Source: Streptomyces sp. Je 1-369 (GTDB taxonomy: Bacteria > Actinomycetota > Actinomycetes > Streptomycetales > Streptomycetaceae). From it: DNA of 64,000 bases. A model generated the notes under the pieces. The model was not told the origin of the DNA. It did not search any database and was given only the letters and a program-made list of their open reading frames with translations. Positions 8,609-17,458 of this stretch are shown in pieces (position 1 is the first letter of the stretch; each line of letters starts with the position of its first letter). The stretch is taken from the NCBI RefSeq assembly GCF_026810505.1, contig NZ_CP101750.1, forward strand, positions 8,606,515 through 8,670,514, read 5' to 3'. The translations under genes were made by a program, and so were the position numbers.

Positions 8609-9706
8609 ATGGACTTCACGATCCACCGGCTCGACGGGCTGAGCGCGTCGCTGCGCGCGGCCTGGCACCGGGCGATGGACGAGTCGCCCCGGTTCGCCAA
8701 CCCCTTCCTGGCACCCGAGTTCGCGATGGGCGTCGCCAGGCACCGGGGCGGGACATACGTGGCGGTGTTGCGCGAGAAGGGGGAGGCCGTCGGCTTCCTG
8801 CCCTTCGAGCGCAACGCCTTCGGCGTGGGCCGGGCCATCGGCCTCGGCCTCTCCGACTGCCAGGCGCTCGTGCACCGGCCCGGAACCACCTGGAACACCG
8901 ACGACCTGCTGCGGGCCTGCCGGCTCTCCGTCTTCGAGTTCGACCACCTCGTCGAGGAGCAGAAACCGTTCGGCGCGTACGTCACCGGCACCTTCGCCTC
9001 CCCGGTGCTCGACCTGAAGGTCGGCGAGGCGGAGAGCTACGCGGAGTGGCTGCGCGGCGCCTACCCGGGCCTGGCCAAGACGACGCTGAAGAAGGAGCGC
9101 CGCCTGAGCCGCGACGTAGGCGAGATGCGGTTCGTCCACGACGAGCGCGACCCCGAGATACTGCGCACCCTCATGCGCTGGAAGTCCGCCCAGTACCGCA
9201 GGACCGGCCGCATGGACCGCTTCGCGCGGCCCTGGATAGTCGACTTGGCGCACGACCTCTTCCAGGTCCGCGAGGACCACTTCACCGGCATGCTGTCCGT
9301 CGTGTACGCGGGCGACCGGCCGGTGGCCGCGCACTTCGGGCCGACCTCGCGCACGGTGTCCGCCGCATGGTTCACCGCGTACGACCCCGAACTCGGCTAC
9401 TACTCCCCGGGCCTCATCATGCATCTGCGGATGGCGGAGGCCGCGGGCAGGAACGGGGTGCGGATCATGGACATGGGCCGGGGTGAGAAGGAGTACAAGG
9501 ACTGGCTCAAGACCCGTGAACTGCGCGTCGGCGAAGGGTTCGCGACCCGCCCCCACCCCGTGGCCGCGGCGCACCGGCTGTGGCGCAGACCGGTGCGGGG
9601 CCTGCGCAACACGGTCCTGGCCCACCCCCGGCTCAAGGAGCCGGCCGACCGGCTCCTGAAGACCGTCGGCACGATGCGCACGTCGCGCCGGGACGCCGGG
9701 CGCTGA
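8609..9706 (+). CDS. GNAT/FemAB-like acyltransferase (BioF2/CelD type)
   Basis: A 365-residue protein of the BioF2-like GNAT group (related to CelD and FemAB transferases), which moves acyl or aminoacyl groups onto cell-surface polymers. The seen signature is the C-terminal GNAT half: LSVVYAGDRPVAAHFG, WFTAYDPELGYYSPGLIMHL, and IMDMGRGEKEYKDWLKT, which is typical of the family. Start is ATG 8609 (MDFTIHRLDG); upstream in-frame sequence to 8519 has no family character. The next gene is a DegT-type aminotransferase 54 bases on in the same direction, so the two may share a transcript and build an amino-sugar or acylated glycan (inference). Confidence 0.75.
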   Translation: MDFTIHRLDGLSASLRAAWHRAMDESPRFANPFLAPEFAMGVARHRGGTYVAVLREKGEAVGFLPFERNAFGVGRAIGLGLSDCQALVHRPGTTWNTDDLLRACRLSVFEFDHLVEEQKPFGAYVTGTFASPVLDLKVGEAESYAEWLRGAYPGLAKTTLKKERRLSRDVGEMRFVHDERDPEILRTLMRWKSAQYRRTGRMDRFARPWIVDLAHDLFQVREDHFTGMLSVVYAGDRPVAAHFGPTSRTVSAAWFTAYDPELGYYSPGLIMHLRMAEAAGRNGVRIMDMGRGEKEYKDWLKTRELRVGEGFATRPHPVAAAHRLWRRPVRGLRNTVLAHPRLKEPADRLLKTVGTMRTSRRDAGR

Positions 9707-9760
9707 GCGAGGGCCGGTACGGAGGACGCACGGTTCGAGAGCGGTACGGAAGAGGTGAGG

Positions 9761-10999
9761 ATGCTGCCGTACGGATCGGGGCTCGCCACAGCGATGGCAC
9801 GGCGGCTTGGACGTCCCTGCGTCTACACACCCTCGGCGCGGCTCGCGCTCTACCTGGCGCTGCGGCACTGGTGCCGACCCGGCGGGCGCGTCCTCATGTC
9901 CCCGGTGAACGACGACGTGATCCTCTTCGTGGTGCTCGCGGCGGGACTGCGCCCGGTGCAGGCCCCCGTCTCCGTCTGGGACGGCAACATCGACCCGGCC
10001 GCCGTGCCGGAGCGGACCTGGCGGAACGTGGACGCCGTCCTCACCACGAACCTGTACGGAATCCCCGACCGCGTAGTGGAACTGCGCCGCCGTTGCGACG
10101 AGTTGGGCATCCCGCTCTTCGAGGACGCGGCGCACGCGATCGGCACGCGCGTGGACGGGCAGCCGATCGGGACGTTCGGAACCGCGGCGGCGTTCAGCCT
10201 CTCCAAGCACGTGGCGGCGACGGCCGGCGGCTTCCTCGCCGTCGAGGACGAGCGCACCCGCCGCAAGCTGGAAACGCTGCGCGACGAACTCCTGCTCCCG
10301 CGCAGCCTCCGCGCCGACCTGTCCACCACCCTGCGCCCCCTGGCCCGTTCGACCGTGCGGGGCCTGCACCTCGTGCACCCCGTATGGCGCACCCTGCAGC
10401 GCTTCGGAATGCTGGAGCGCGAGCGCGACACGTTCCGGATGAACCTCCACGCGCCCCGTCTCGCAGGCTGCGCGTCCGAGGCGCCGAGTCTCGCCGCGTA
10501 CGACCCGTGGGTACGCGTCGACCTGCACGGCTACCGGTCCCGCCACGGGGCCCTGGTCCGCGGGCAGTTGAAGCTGCGCGCCGCCCGCCTCGACGCCGAC
10601 CTCGCCCGGCGCAGGGCGGGCTCGTCGCTCCTGGCGGGCACCGGCTGGGCGACCCGGGCGCTCCAGGACCTGCCCGCCGACGGCGGGCCGTCGCCGCTCT
10701 TCCGCGTACCGCTCCTGGTGCGGGACCGCGACCAGCTGGTGGACCGCCTGGTGCGGCACGGGGTGGTCGCCGGATACATCTACGATCCACCGCTCGACGA
10801 CTACGCGGGTGCCGAGTTCGTGGAGCCGTCCCCCGACCCGTCGGCCGCCCGCTGGTTCGCCGCGCACACGCTGCCGGCCGACCCGCTCCTGGCCCGCAGG
10901 ATCACCAAGGCGCTGACCAAGGAACGGGCGGCACTGGCACATCCGCCCCTGGGAACGCGCGATGATCTGGCGCTTCCCGTCGGACCTACTGGCGGGTAA
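9761..10999 (+). CDS. DegT/DnrJ/EryC1/StrS-family aminotransferase
   Basis: A PLP-dependent aminotransferase-like protein of 412 residues. Seen motifs: TPSARLALYLALRHW near the N-terminus, SPVNDDVI, TTNLYGIPD, LFEDAAHAIGT (the PLP-stacking Asp region) and FSLSKHVAATAGGF, in which the Lys near residue 150 is the expected Schiff-base residue. Family members transaminate keto-sugars or related intermediates. Start ATG 9761 is favoured; a GTG six bases upstream is in frame. It follows the GNAT/FemAB-like gene closely and precedes an SRPBCC gene 30 bases on, all in the same direction, so a three-gene transcript is likely. Confidence 0.8.
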   Translation: MLPYGSGLATAMARRLGRPCVYTPSARLALYLALRHWCRPGGRVLMSPVNDDVILFVVLAAGLRPVQAPVSVWDGNIDPAAVPERTWRNVDAVLTTNLYGIPDRVVELRRRCDELGIPLFEDAAHAIGTRVDGQPIGTFGTAAAFSLSKHVAATAGGFLAVEDERTRRKLETLRDELLLPRSLRADLSTTLRPLARSTVRGLHLVHPVWRTLQRFGMLERERDTFRMNLHAPRLAGCASEAPSLAAYDPWVRVDLHGYRSRHGALVRGQLKLRAARLDADLARRRAGSSLLAGTGWATRALQDLPADGGPSPLFRVPLLVRDRDQLVDRLVRHGVVAGYIYDPPLDDYAGAEFVEPSPDPSAARWFAAHTLPADPLLARRITKALTKERAALAHPPLGTRDDLALPVGPTGG

Positions 11000-11029
11000 G
11001 GTCGGGGGCCGAGGAACGGAGCATTCCCC

Positions 11030-11578
11030 ATGGCCCGCACGTTGAGCGTCTCCCGCAGCATCCTGGTCCAGGCGTCCCCGTCGGAGGTGTACGCGCAGGT
11101 CAGCAGGCCCGCGCAGATGGGCCGCTGGAGCCCGGAGAACCTCGGCGCGACCGTGCCGGGCCCGGACGAACCGGCCGCGACGGGCCTGGTCTTCGTGGGC
11201 CACAACAAGCGCGGAGCGTTCCGCTGGACCACCCGCTGCACGGTGACCGCGGCGGACCCCGGCAGCCGTTTCGCGTTCCGGGTGCACGCGATCGGCCTGA
11301 AGCGCCCCCGGCTGAGCGCCCCCATCGCGACCTGGGAGTACCGCTTCGAGCAGGTGGAAGCGGGGACGGAGGCCGGTGCGGAGGGGGCGGGGACGGTGAC
11401 GCGGGTGACCGAGACCTGGACGGACGACCGGCGCTCGTGGCCGGACTTCGTGGCGAACGCCTTCGACCGCATCGCTACGCGAGGCCGGACCTTCGCCGTG
11501 TTCCAGGTGGGCAACATCGACCGGACGCTGCGCAACCTCAAGAGGGAGTTCGAGGACGAGGGCGTTCCCAGCCACTGA
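11030..11578 (+). CDS. SRPBCC-family (START-like) protein
   Basis: A 182-residue protein of the SRPBCC/polyketide-cyclase-like fold. The N-terminus LSVSRSILVQASPSEVYAQV and the following PAQMGRWSPEN are the usual opening strand and helix of the fold; a later TRVTETWTDDRR strand and a long C-terminal helix (RNLKREFED) complete it. These proteins hold a hydrophobic ligand in a deep cavity; the ligand is unknown. No signal peptide. It is the last gene of the set starting at 8609; just downstream lies the P450 remnant. Confidence 0.75.
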   Translation: MARTLSVSRSILVQASPSEVYAQVSRPAQMGRWSPENLGATVPGPDEPAATGLVFVGHNKRGAFRWTTRCTVTAADPGSRFAFRVHAIGLKRPRLSAPIATWEYRFEQVEAGTEAGAEGAGTVTRVTETWTDDRRSWPDFVANAFDRIATRGRTFAVFQVGNIDRTLRNLKREFEDEGVPSH

Positions 11579-11696
11579 GCTTGCTCTGCACCTTCGGCCG
11601 TCACGCGGAGCGGCCGCGCCGTTCCGGACGCGATCCGGCCGCCCGGCCCACTGACCGGCCTAGCGCATTCCGTCGACTCGCGGACCATATTTCGTC

Positions 11697-12202
11697 GGTT
11701 CCGCTTCGCCGGCCATGAGACGACCGCCGGCCTCATCGCCAACGGCACCCGGGCGCTGCTCGACCACCCCGACCAACTGGCAGCCCTGCGGGCCGACTTC
11801 GGCCTCCTGGAGGGGGCCGTGGAGGAGATGCTGCGCTATGACGGGCCGATCGAGGCGGCCACCTGGCGCTTCACGGATGGTCCTGTGGGCATCGCCGGCA
11901 CGGTCGTCCCCGACCGGCAGTTCGTGCTGATCGCCCTCGCCTCCGCGGACCGTGACCCCGGCCGCTTTCCCGGCCCGGCCCGCTTCGACATCACCCGCGA
12001 CGCCCGCGGCCACATCGCCTTCGGCCATGGCATCCACTACTGTCTGGGCGCCCCGCTGGCCCGGCTGGAGGGCCGTATCGCCGTGCGCGCCCTCCTGGAA
12101 CGCTGCCCCGGTCTGGCCCAGGACCCCGATGCCGGGGCGCTGTCGTGGCGCACCGGCATGCTCGTCCGCGGCCCACGCCGCCTGCCGGTCCGTTGGGACT
12201 GA
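11697..12202 (+). pseudogene. cytochrome P450 C-terminal remnant
   Basis: About 167 codons of the C-terminal part of a P450. Visible: the I-helix motif AGHETTAG, the K-helix ExxR motif as EEMLRYDGP, and the heme loop FGHGIHYCLGAPLARLEG with the axial Cys. The first 230 or so residues of the fold are absent: the sequence upstream of about 11697 has no P450 similarity in any frame, and there is no start codon or ribosome site. The reading frame of the remnant is intact to TGA 12200-12202, which coincides with the left target-site copy of a MITE. It is a 5'-truncated gene and cannot make an active enzyme by itself. Confidence 0.85.
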
Positions 12203-12416
12203 GAGCCTGTCTTTGAACCCCCGCCTGCGCCCCGACGCCCGGCACGCACTCCCCCAAGCTCTCGGCTCCGCTCGAGCAGGGGGGACCCCCATGCCGCACG
12301 GCGTCCCAGGACAGGTGGCTCCGCCACATGACCTGGCACGCCGCACACCGATCGCACGCACCGAACGCCGCTGCGCCCGCGCTCCGCGCGAACGACGGGG
12401 GTTCAAAGACAGGCTC
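12203..12416. mobile_element. MITE copy 1 (IS5-family-like ends), 214 bp
   Basis: A 214-bp non-coding element with perfect terminal inverted repeats of about 20 bp (GAGCCTGTCTTTGAACCCCC at the left; its reverse complement at the right). It is flanked by TGA on both sides (12200-12202 and 12417-12419), a 3-bp duplication of the TNA type used by some IS5-family transposases. A second copy at 27664-27877 is the same length and differs at one base. The inside has a strong hairpin (CCCCC...GGGGG around CTCGGCTCCGCTCGAG) and an AGGTGGC/GCCACATGACCT palindrome. No transposase is encoded, so it would be moved in trans. Confidence 0.9.
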
Positions 12417-12777
12417 TGAGCGCCGACCGCGGACATGGGCGTGGCCCCGGCCGAGACACCACCCGTACTCAAGGTGAGAGGCCGCGTCGCGCGTCCGACG
12501 GGTGGGGCGGCTCACCTGGCGGGAGGGGCGCGCCAGGGAGCGTGCGGCCCCACCCGTCGGGACGGCTCCCGGTGGCGGGCAGGTGGCCGGTATCTCCCGC
12601 GTCGGCTGCCCTGCCGGTTGGTGAGCACACCGGGACCTGTGGTGGTGATGGGGGCCTGTGGTGCTTGGGGCGGAAAGCCGTGATCGGCAGGGACCAGAAA
12701 GACCGGTCTGTCTCGTGCGTCGCTGCCTCGACCATGGCAGCGTGCGGCGCCCGTGTCCAGGACTATTCTGGTCGGTG
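12417..12777. other. intergenic stretch with long inverted repeat
   Basis: No convincing gene. It holds a perfect 14-bp inverted repeat (CCGACGGGTGGGGC at 12495-12508 against its complement at 12547-12560, 38-base loop), which could be a transcript-end hairpin or a regulator site. The end of the stretch (TATTCT hexamer near 12764) sits just upstream of the TetR start and may be its -10 box. Confidence 0.4.
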
Positions 12778-13362
12778 ATGGACAGTCATTCGCCGCCTGA
12801 AACGGAACAGTTGGCGCCCCGCGAACGGATTCTGAGGACCGCGTACGAGCTCTTCTCGCAACGCGGCATCCGTGATGTCGGCATCGAGGAAGTCATCGCG
12901 CGTTCGGGAGTCGCCAAGGCGACCCTCTACCGGCACTTTCCCTCGAAGGACCAGCTCGTCCTGGCGTTCCTGGCCCGCAGGGAGCGGCAGTGGACCCTGG
13001 GGAGGGTCGTCGCGGGTGCCCGCAGCCGCGGCGGAACCCCGGAAGGCAGGCTGCTGGCCATTTTCGACGTCTTCGACGAGTGGTTCCGTAGCGATGACTT
13101 CGACGCCTGTACGTTCATCAACGTTCTGCTGGAGATGGGCTGGAAGCATCCGCTGGGGCGGGCGAGCATCGAGTACCTGGAGAACATCCGCTCCCTCGTG
13201 GGCGGCATGGCCGAAGAAGCGGGGCTGCGCGACACGGACGGGTTCGCCCGGTCCTGGCACATCCTGATGAAGGGGTCCATCATCTCGGCGGCGGAGGGCG
13301 ACCACGACGCGGCCCTGCGGGCCAAGGAGATGGCCCGCATGCTCATCGCCCGGCATCGCTGA
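12778..13362 (+). CDS. TetR-family transcriptional regulator
   Basis: A 194-residue regulator. The TetR HTH is at residues about 17-60: RERILRTAYELFSQRGIRDVG then IARSGVAKATLYRHFPSKDQL, a near-consensus sequence. The C-terminal ligand domain includes FINVLLEMGWKHPLGRAS. Start is ATG 12778; the longer upstream frame has no family character. No obvious regulated partner is adjacent: the downstream MarR gene is convergent. It is probably autoregulated. The ligand cannot be told from sequence. Confidence 0.85.
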   Translation: MDSHSPPETEQLAPRERILRTAYELFSQRGIRDVGIEEVIARSGVAKATLYRHFPSKDQLVLAFLARRERQWTLGRVVAGARSRGGTPEGRLLAIFDVFDEWFRSDDFDACTFINVLLEMGWKHPLGRASIEYLENIRSLVGGMAEEAGLRDTDGFARSWHILMKGSIISAAEGDHDAALRAKEMARMLIARHR

Positions 13363-13438
13363 CGACGACGGGGTGGGCGAGGCGTGCACATCTGCAGCCG
13401 GGGCCGCTTCGTCCCGTGCGAGCGGCACACGGAGTAGC

Positions 13439-13885
13439 TCAGTCGCGCGGCCAAGGACGCCCGTCGAGTCGCTCGATGTCACGGTTGAGACGGGCGAGAC
13501 AGTCCGCGAGTTGCGCCGCCTCCTCGGGCGACCAGTCGGCCAGGACCTTGCCGAGGCCCGCGACGTTCTCGGACCTGTCGTCGTCCAGACGGCGCTCGCC
13601 CTCTCCGGTGATGGCGAACTTGCGGGCGATGCCGCCGTCGGGGTCGGGGATGCGCTCGACGACGCCGGCCCGCAGCATCGCGGCGGTCTGCCGGTTCAGC
13701 GTGGAGGTGTCCAGCCCGAACGCGTCCCGCAACTGTCCGATGGACATGGGGCCTTCGGCGCGGATCCGGCTGAGAACGATGTAGGCGCTGCGGTCGAGCC
13801 GCCCGCCGCCCCTCGACGTGAGCAGGCTCATGTGGCGGCCGAGGAGCATCGTCTCGAATTCGATCTGATCCAGCGGCTTGTCCAT
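13439..13885 (-). CDS. MarR-family regulator of the divergent MFS pump
   Basis: A 148-residue winged-helix regulator. Residues about 30-100 give the MarR fold: YIVLSRIRAEGPMSIGQL, then DAFGLDTSTLNRQTAAMLRAG (recognition helix) and the wing ERIPDPDGGIARKFAIT. Start ATG 13885 is chosen because the in-frame extension to 14020 reads as a His/Cys/Met-rich string produced by the operator repeats. It is divergent from an MFS exporter at 14053; the 167-bp gap contains four TGCAC-type palindromes. By family behaviour it represses itself and the pump until a ligand binds. Confidence 0.88.
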   Translation of the reverse strand: MDKPLDQIEFETMLLGRHMSLLTSRGGGRLDRSAYIVLSRIRAEGPMSIGQLRDAFGLDTSTLNRQTAAMLRAGVVERIPDPDGGIARKFAITGEGERRLDDDRSENVAGLGKVLADWSPEEAAQLADCLARLNRDIERLDGRPWPRD

Positions 13886-13904
13886 GCGAGCAGATATATC
13901 ACGG

Positions 13905-13980
13905 ATTGTGTGCATGCTGCACATGGAGTGCATCGCACACTTGATGTGCATCATGCACATCTCGTGTACGGTGCACATCG
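13905..13980. promoter_or_regulatory. clustered TGCAC palindromes, probable MarR operators
   Basis: The gap between the MarR gene and the MFS gene contains repeated GTGCA/TGCAC half-sites: TGTGCA-TGC-TGCACA (13909-13923), GTGC-ATC-GCAC (13928-13938), GATGTGCAT-C-ATGCACATC (13943-13961, perfect 9-bp arms) and a weaker site at 13964-13978. Spacing is about 18-20 bases between centres, two helical turns, suggesting several MarR dimers bind one face. Function is inferred from location and symmetry. Confidence 0.65.
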
Positions 13981-14052
13981 TCTCCGTGGTGTTGTGCCAC
14001 GGCACACCGGCATACGGCAACCAACAGCACTACGCAGCAACAGGGAGCACCC

Positions 14053-15522
14053 GTGGACAGTGCACAACCAGCGACCCGGCCGGGCGCCGTGATCGGCATC
14101 CTCGCCCTCGCGGGCATCGTGGCCGCGATCACGCAGACCCTGGTCGTGCCGCTGATCGCGGAACTCCCCGACCTGCTCGACACGTCCGCGTCCAACGCCT
14201 CGTGGGTCATCACGGCGACCCTGCTGGCCGCCGCCGTGGCGACCCCCGTCGCCGGGCGCCTCGGCGACATGTTCGGCAAGCGCCGCATGCTGCTCGTCTC
14301 CCTGATACCACTGGTCGTGGGCTCCGTCGTGTGCGCCGTGTCCTCGTCCGTCGTGCCGATGATCGCCGGCCGCGGACTGCAGGGCATGGGCATGGGCGTC
14401 GTACCGCTCGGCATCAGCCTGCTGCGCGACGTGGTGCCCGCGGAGCGCCTCGGCTCGGCCATCGCCCTCATGAGCGCGTCCATGGGCGTGGGCGGCGCGC
14501 TCGGCCTTCCGCTCGCCGCCGCGATCGCCGAGAATGCCAGCTGGCGCGTGCTGTTCTGGGTCGTCGCGGGCCTGGCCGTCGTCGTCGGCGCCCTGATTTT
14601 GAGCCTCGTACCCGCCGAACGGCAGAACGCCGCGCGCGGCGGCTTCGACGGGCTCGGCGCGGTCGGTCTCGGAGCCGGACTGATCTGCCTGCTGCTCGGT
14701 GTCTCCAAGGGCGCCGACTGGGGCTGGGGGAGCGCCACCACGCTGGGCCTGTTCGCCGGCGCCGTCGTCACGCTGCTGGCCTGGGCCTGGTGGGAACTGC
14801 GCCTGACCGACCCGCTGGTCGACCTGCGGGTGACCGCCCGACCTCAGGTGCTGATGACCAACGCGGCCTCGGTCCTGGTCGGATTCTCCATGTACGCCCA
14901 GTCGTTGGTCGTACCGCAGCTGCTCCAGCTCCCCGAGGCCACCGGCTACGGCCTGGGTCAGTCGATGGTCGCCATGGGCCTGTGGATGGCGCCGGCCGGA
15001 CTGATGATGATGGCCATGTCCCCGCTGGGCGCGAAGCTGTCCGCCGCACGCGGCCCCAAGGTCACCCTGTCCGTGGGCAGCCTCGTCATCGCCGCTGGGT
15101 ACGGCCTCGGCCTGCCCCTGACCGGTTCCGGTTCCACCTGGAGCCTGCTGATCGTGACGATCGTCTGCAACACGGGAGTCGGCTTCGCCTACGGCGCGAT
15201 GCCCGCCCTCATCATGGGCGCCGTACCCCCGTCGGAGACCGCGTCGGCCAACAGCTTCAACACCCTGATGCGCTCGATCGGCAGCTCGGTCTCCGCTGCC
15301 GTCATCGGTGTCGTCCTGGCCCAGCTGACGACGGACTTCGGGGGCTACGCCCTGCCCTCCGAGAGCGGCTTCCGCGTCGCCATGGCGATCGGCTGCGGCG
15401 TGGGCCTGACGGCCGCGGTCGTTGCCGCGCTCATTCCCGTACGCCCCACCACCGACCGCATCGAACCCGCCACGGTCCCCGCGCCCGTCACCGCCTCCGA
15501 GGCGCCGGAGACGAAGGCCTGA
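14053..15522 (+). CDS. MFS exporter, 14-TM DHA2 (EmrB/QacA) type
   Basis: A 489-residue membrane transporter with a proton-driven drug-export architecture. Motif A is seen as GRLGDMFGKRRML after TM2, and the motif C-like GVGGALGLPLAAAI lies in TM5. The length and spacing fit 14 membrane helices. Start GTG 14053 with AGGGAG upstream; the long antisense frames are shadows. The divergent MarR gene and shared operator array indicate inducible expression. Substrate unknown; the O-methyltransferase that follows 117 bases later might make or modify the exported compound (inference). Confidence 0.88.
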   Translation: MDSAQPATRPGAVIGILALAGIVAAITQTLVVPLIAELPDLLDTSASNASWVITATLLAAAVATPVAGRLGDMFGKRRMLLVSLIPLVVGSVVCAVSSSVVPMIAGRGLQGMGMGVVPLGISLLRDVVPAERLGSAIALMSASMGVGGALGLPLAAAIAENASWRVLFWVVAGLAVVVGALILSLVPAERQNAARGGFDGLGAVGLGAGLICLLLGVSKGADWGWGSATTLGLFAGAVVTLLAWAWWELRLTDPLVDLRVTARPQVLMTNAASVLVGFSMYAQSLVVPQLLQLPEATGYGLGQSMVAMGLWMAPAGLMMMAMSPLGAKLSAARGPKVTLSVGSLVIAAGYGLGLPLTGSGSTWSLLIVTIVCNTGVGFAYGAMPALIMGAVPPSETASANSFNTLMRSIGSSVSAAVIGVVLAQLTTDFGGYALPSESGFRVAMAIGCGVGLTAAVVAALIPVRPTTDRIEPATVPAPVTASEAPETKA

Positions 15523-15639
15523 ACCGGCACGCCGGAGCGGCGGGCCCGGCGGCCCGTCCGGTCCGGCGGCGCGAGGGCTTTCGGCCACAGGGTGCGAGGG
15601 GTGGTGGTGCGTGGTCGGCCCGGGGGTAGGGCTTCGATC

Positions 15640-16695
15640 ATGTTATTGAACGGACCCTCCACTTCCGCCGCCGGTACGCGCGCCGCCTCCGGTACGCGTC
15701 CCCCGGCCGTCGCCATGCTGCGTCTGCTCGCCGGCTTCCAGGTCTCCCAGGCCCTGTACGTCATCGCCCGCGCGGGCGTGGCCGACCACCTGGCCGCAGG
15801 ACCGCGGCCGGTCGCCGAAGCGGCCGCGGCCGCCGGTGTCCGCACGGACCTGCTGCGGCGGCTGATCCGCACCCTCGCCGCCGAGCAGGTCTTCGCGTTC
15901 GACGCGGACCGGGACACCGTCGGCCTCGGCCCGCTGGGGCACACGCTGTGCAGCGACACCGACGACTCGCTGCGCGATGTGGCCCTCATGTGGATGGACA
16001 CCCACTACGGACCCTTCGCCGGCCTCTGGTCCACGCTGCACGACGGAGTGCCCGCCGCCGAACGGGAGCTGGGCAAGCCGCTCTTCGACTGGATCGCGGA
16101 GGAACCGGACCGGGTCGACGGCTTCAGCGCCGCCATGGGCAACCTGCTCGCCCTCCGGCAGGACGCCCTCGACAGCCTGGACCTGAGCAAGGTCCACCAC
16201 CTGGTCGACATCGGCGGCGCCGACGGCACGGCGCTCGCCGCGCTCGCCCGGCGGCACGAGTGGCTCTGGGGGACCGTCTTCGACCTGCCGCACGTCGTGG
16301 CCGGCGCCGAACCCGTACTGCGCGCGGCCGGGGTCGCCGATCGGGTCGGCACCTGGAGCGGCGACTTCTTCGAGAGCGTGCCGCCCGGCGCGGACGCCTA
16401 CCTGGCCTGCTTCATCCTCCACGACTGGAACGACGAACAGAGCGCCGTCATTCTGGACCGCGTACGCCGGGCCGCGGGCTCCAGGGCCCGCCTCTTCCTC
16501 GTGGAGACCGTACTGGACGAGGGCTCCGCCCCGGAGGTCGCGACCCTGCTCGACCTCACGATGATGGGCATGCTGAACGGCAGGGAACGCAGCCGCGCGG
16601 ACTGGCAGTCCCTGTTGTCGGGCTCGGGGTTCCGCCTCGACCGTGTCGTGGAGACGGGTGGCCCTATGTGCGTGATCGAGGCGACGAGCCTGTAG
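15640..16695 (+). CDS. SAM-dependent O-methyltransferase (plant COMT / DnrK type)
   Basis: A 351-residue small-molecule O-methyltransferase. An N-terminal dimerisation winged helix (LRLLAGFQVSQALYVIARAG; DLLRRLIRTLA) is followed by the SAM site LVDIGGADGTALAAL near residue 185 and the conserved ILHDWNDEQSAVIL segment with the catalytic His near 265. Start ATG 15640 is immediately followed by a TTA Leu codon at 15643-15645, rare in Streptomyces and read by bldA tRNA, so translation is probably limited to late growth. A longer GTG start at 15592 is in frame but still includes the TTA. Acceptor likely a phenolic secondary metabolite. Confidence 0.85.
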   Translation: MLLNGPSTSAAGTRAASGTRPPAVAMLRLLAGFQVSQALYVIARAGVADHLAAGPRPVAEAAAAAGVRTDLLRRLIRTLAAEQVFAFDADRDTVGLGPLGHTLCSDTDDSLRDVALMWMDTHYGPFAGLWSTLHDGVPAAERELGKPLFDWIAEEPDRVDGFSAAMGNLLALRQDALDSLDLSKVHHLVDIGGADGTALAALARRHEWLWGTVFDLPHVVAGAEPVLRAAGVADRVGTWSGDFFESVPPGADAYLACFILHDWNDEQSAVILDRVRRAAGSRARLFLVETVLDEGSAPEVATLLDLTMMGMLNGRERSRADWQSLLSGSGFRLDRVVETGGPMCVIEATSL

Positions 16696-16789
16696 TGGTC
16701 GGGTCACAGCAGTCGTGTACGGGCGTACGCCGTCGTACCGCGCGGGATTGAGGGAGGCGCCTCACGGTGCACCGAGGGTTGACCACGCG

Positions 16790-16852
16790 GCAAACCGTGA
16801 GGGCAGAGCCGCAAACCATGGGAGCAGAGCCGCAAACCGTGGGAGCAGACAG
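16790..16852. repeat. 21-bp tandem repeat, three copies
   Basis: Three consecutive copies of a 21-base unit (GCAAACC[GA]TGGGAGCAGAGCC) start at 16790, 16811 and 16832 in the gap upstream of the peptidoglycan-binding gene. The unit length is two helical turns, so it could be a repeated protein-binding site; no direct evidence. Confidence 0.7.
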
Positions 16853-16963
16853 GAGTCACACCGTCGGTTGACGTGTTCCGGCGGCCGTTTTCCTACCGTG
16901 GACAGTGCCCGGGCATTCCCGTCCGAGGCGGCTGCGACGCCGCCCCTCCATCAGGGAGCTCAC

Positions 16964-17380
16964 ATGCCCATCCACCGCACTGCCGCGACCTTGCTGGCCG
17001 CGGGTCTCCTCGCCGGGACGGCGGCCACCGGTGTCGCCGCCACCGCATCGGCCGCGACCCCGTCGGCGGCCACCACCTCGGCAGCCGCCCCGTCGGCCGC
17101 GCCGTCCACCGCTCTGGCCGCCTGCGCCTACTACTCGAACTTCGGCTACTACTGCGGTTACGACGTCAACAACACATACGCCGACTACGGCGACCGCGGG
17201 AACAAGGTCAGGGAGATCCAGGCGATTCTCCAGTACCGGGGGTACAACATCGGCCGCTACGGAGTCGACGGCCAGTTCGGCGGCGACACTCTCAAGGCCG
17301 TGAAGAAGTTCCAGCGCAACTGGAACCTCAATGACGACGGCATCGTAGGGCCCAAGACCTGGGCGCGCCTGCGGGGCTGA
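16964..17380 (+). CDS. secreted peptidoglycan-binding domain protein
   Basis: A 138-residue exported protein. Residues 1-32 are a signal peptide (MPIHRTAATLLAAG then GTAATGVAATASA). An Ala/Ser/Pro spacer follows, then a Tyr/Cys-rich segment (ACAYYSNFGYYCGYD) and a PG_binding_1 fold (residues about 75-138): GDRGNKVREIQAILQYRG, YGVDGQFGGDTLKAVKKFQ, and DGIVGPKTWARLRG. The family docks on cell-wall glycan; no catalytic domain is attached. Start ATG 16964 is chosen because the signal peptide begins there. A TTGACG at 16868 may be its -35 box. Confidence 0.88.
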   Translation: MPIHRTAATLLAAGLLAGTAATGVAATASAATPSAATTSAAAPSAAPSTALAACAYYSNFGYYCGYDVNNTYADYGDRGNKVREIQAILQYRGYNIGRYGVDGQFGGDTLKAVKKFQRNWNLNDDGIVGPKTWARLRG

Positions 17381-17458
17381 GAGTCCGACTTCGCACGCGG
17401 CACCGGAACAGCGGGACCGTTCCGGTGCCGCCGGGGCGTACGGCCCTACGATGGGTCC

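Noticed and set aside
13886..14020. Cys/His/Met-rich N-terminal extension of the MarR protein
   Set aside because: It is the translation of the palindromic operator repeats; the family-like start is at 13885.
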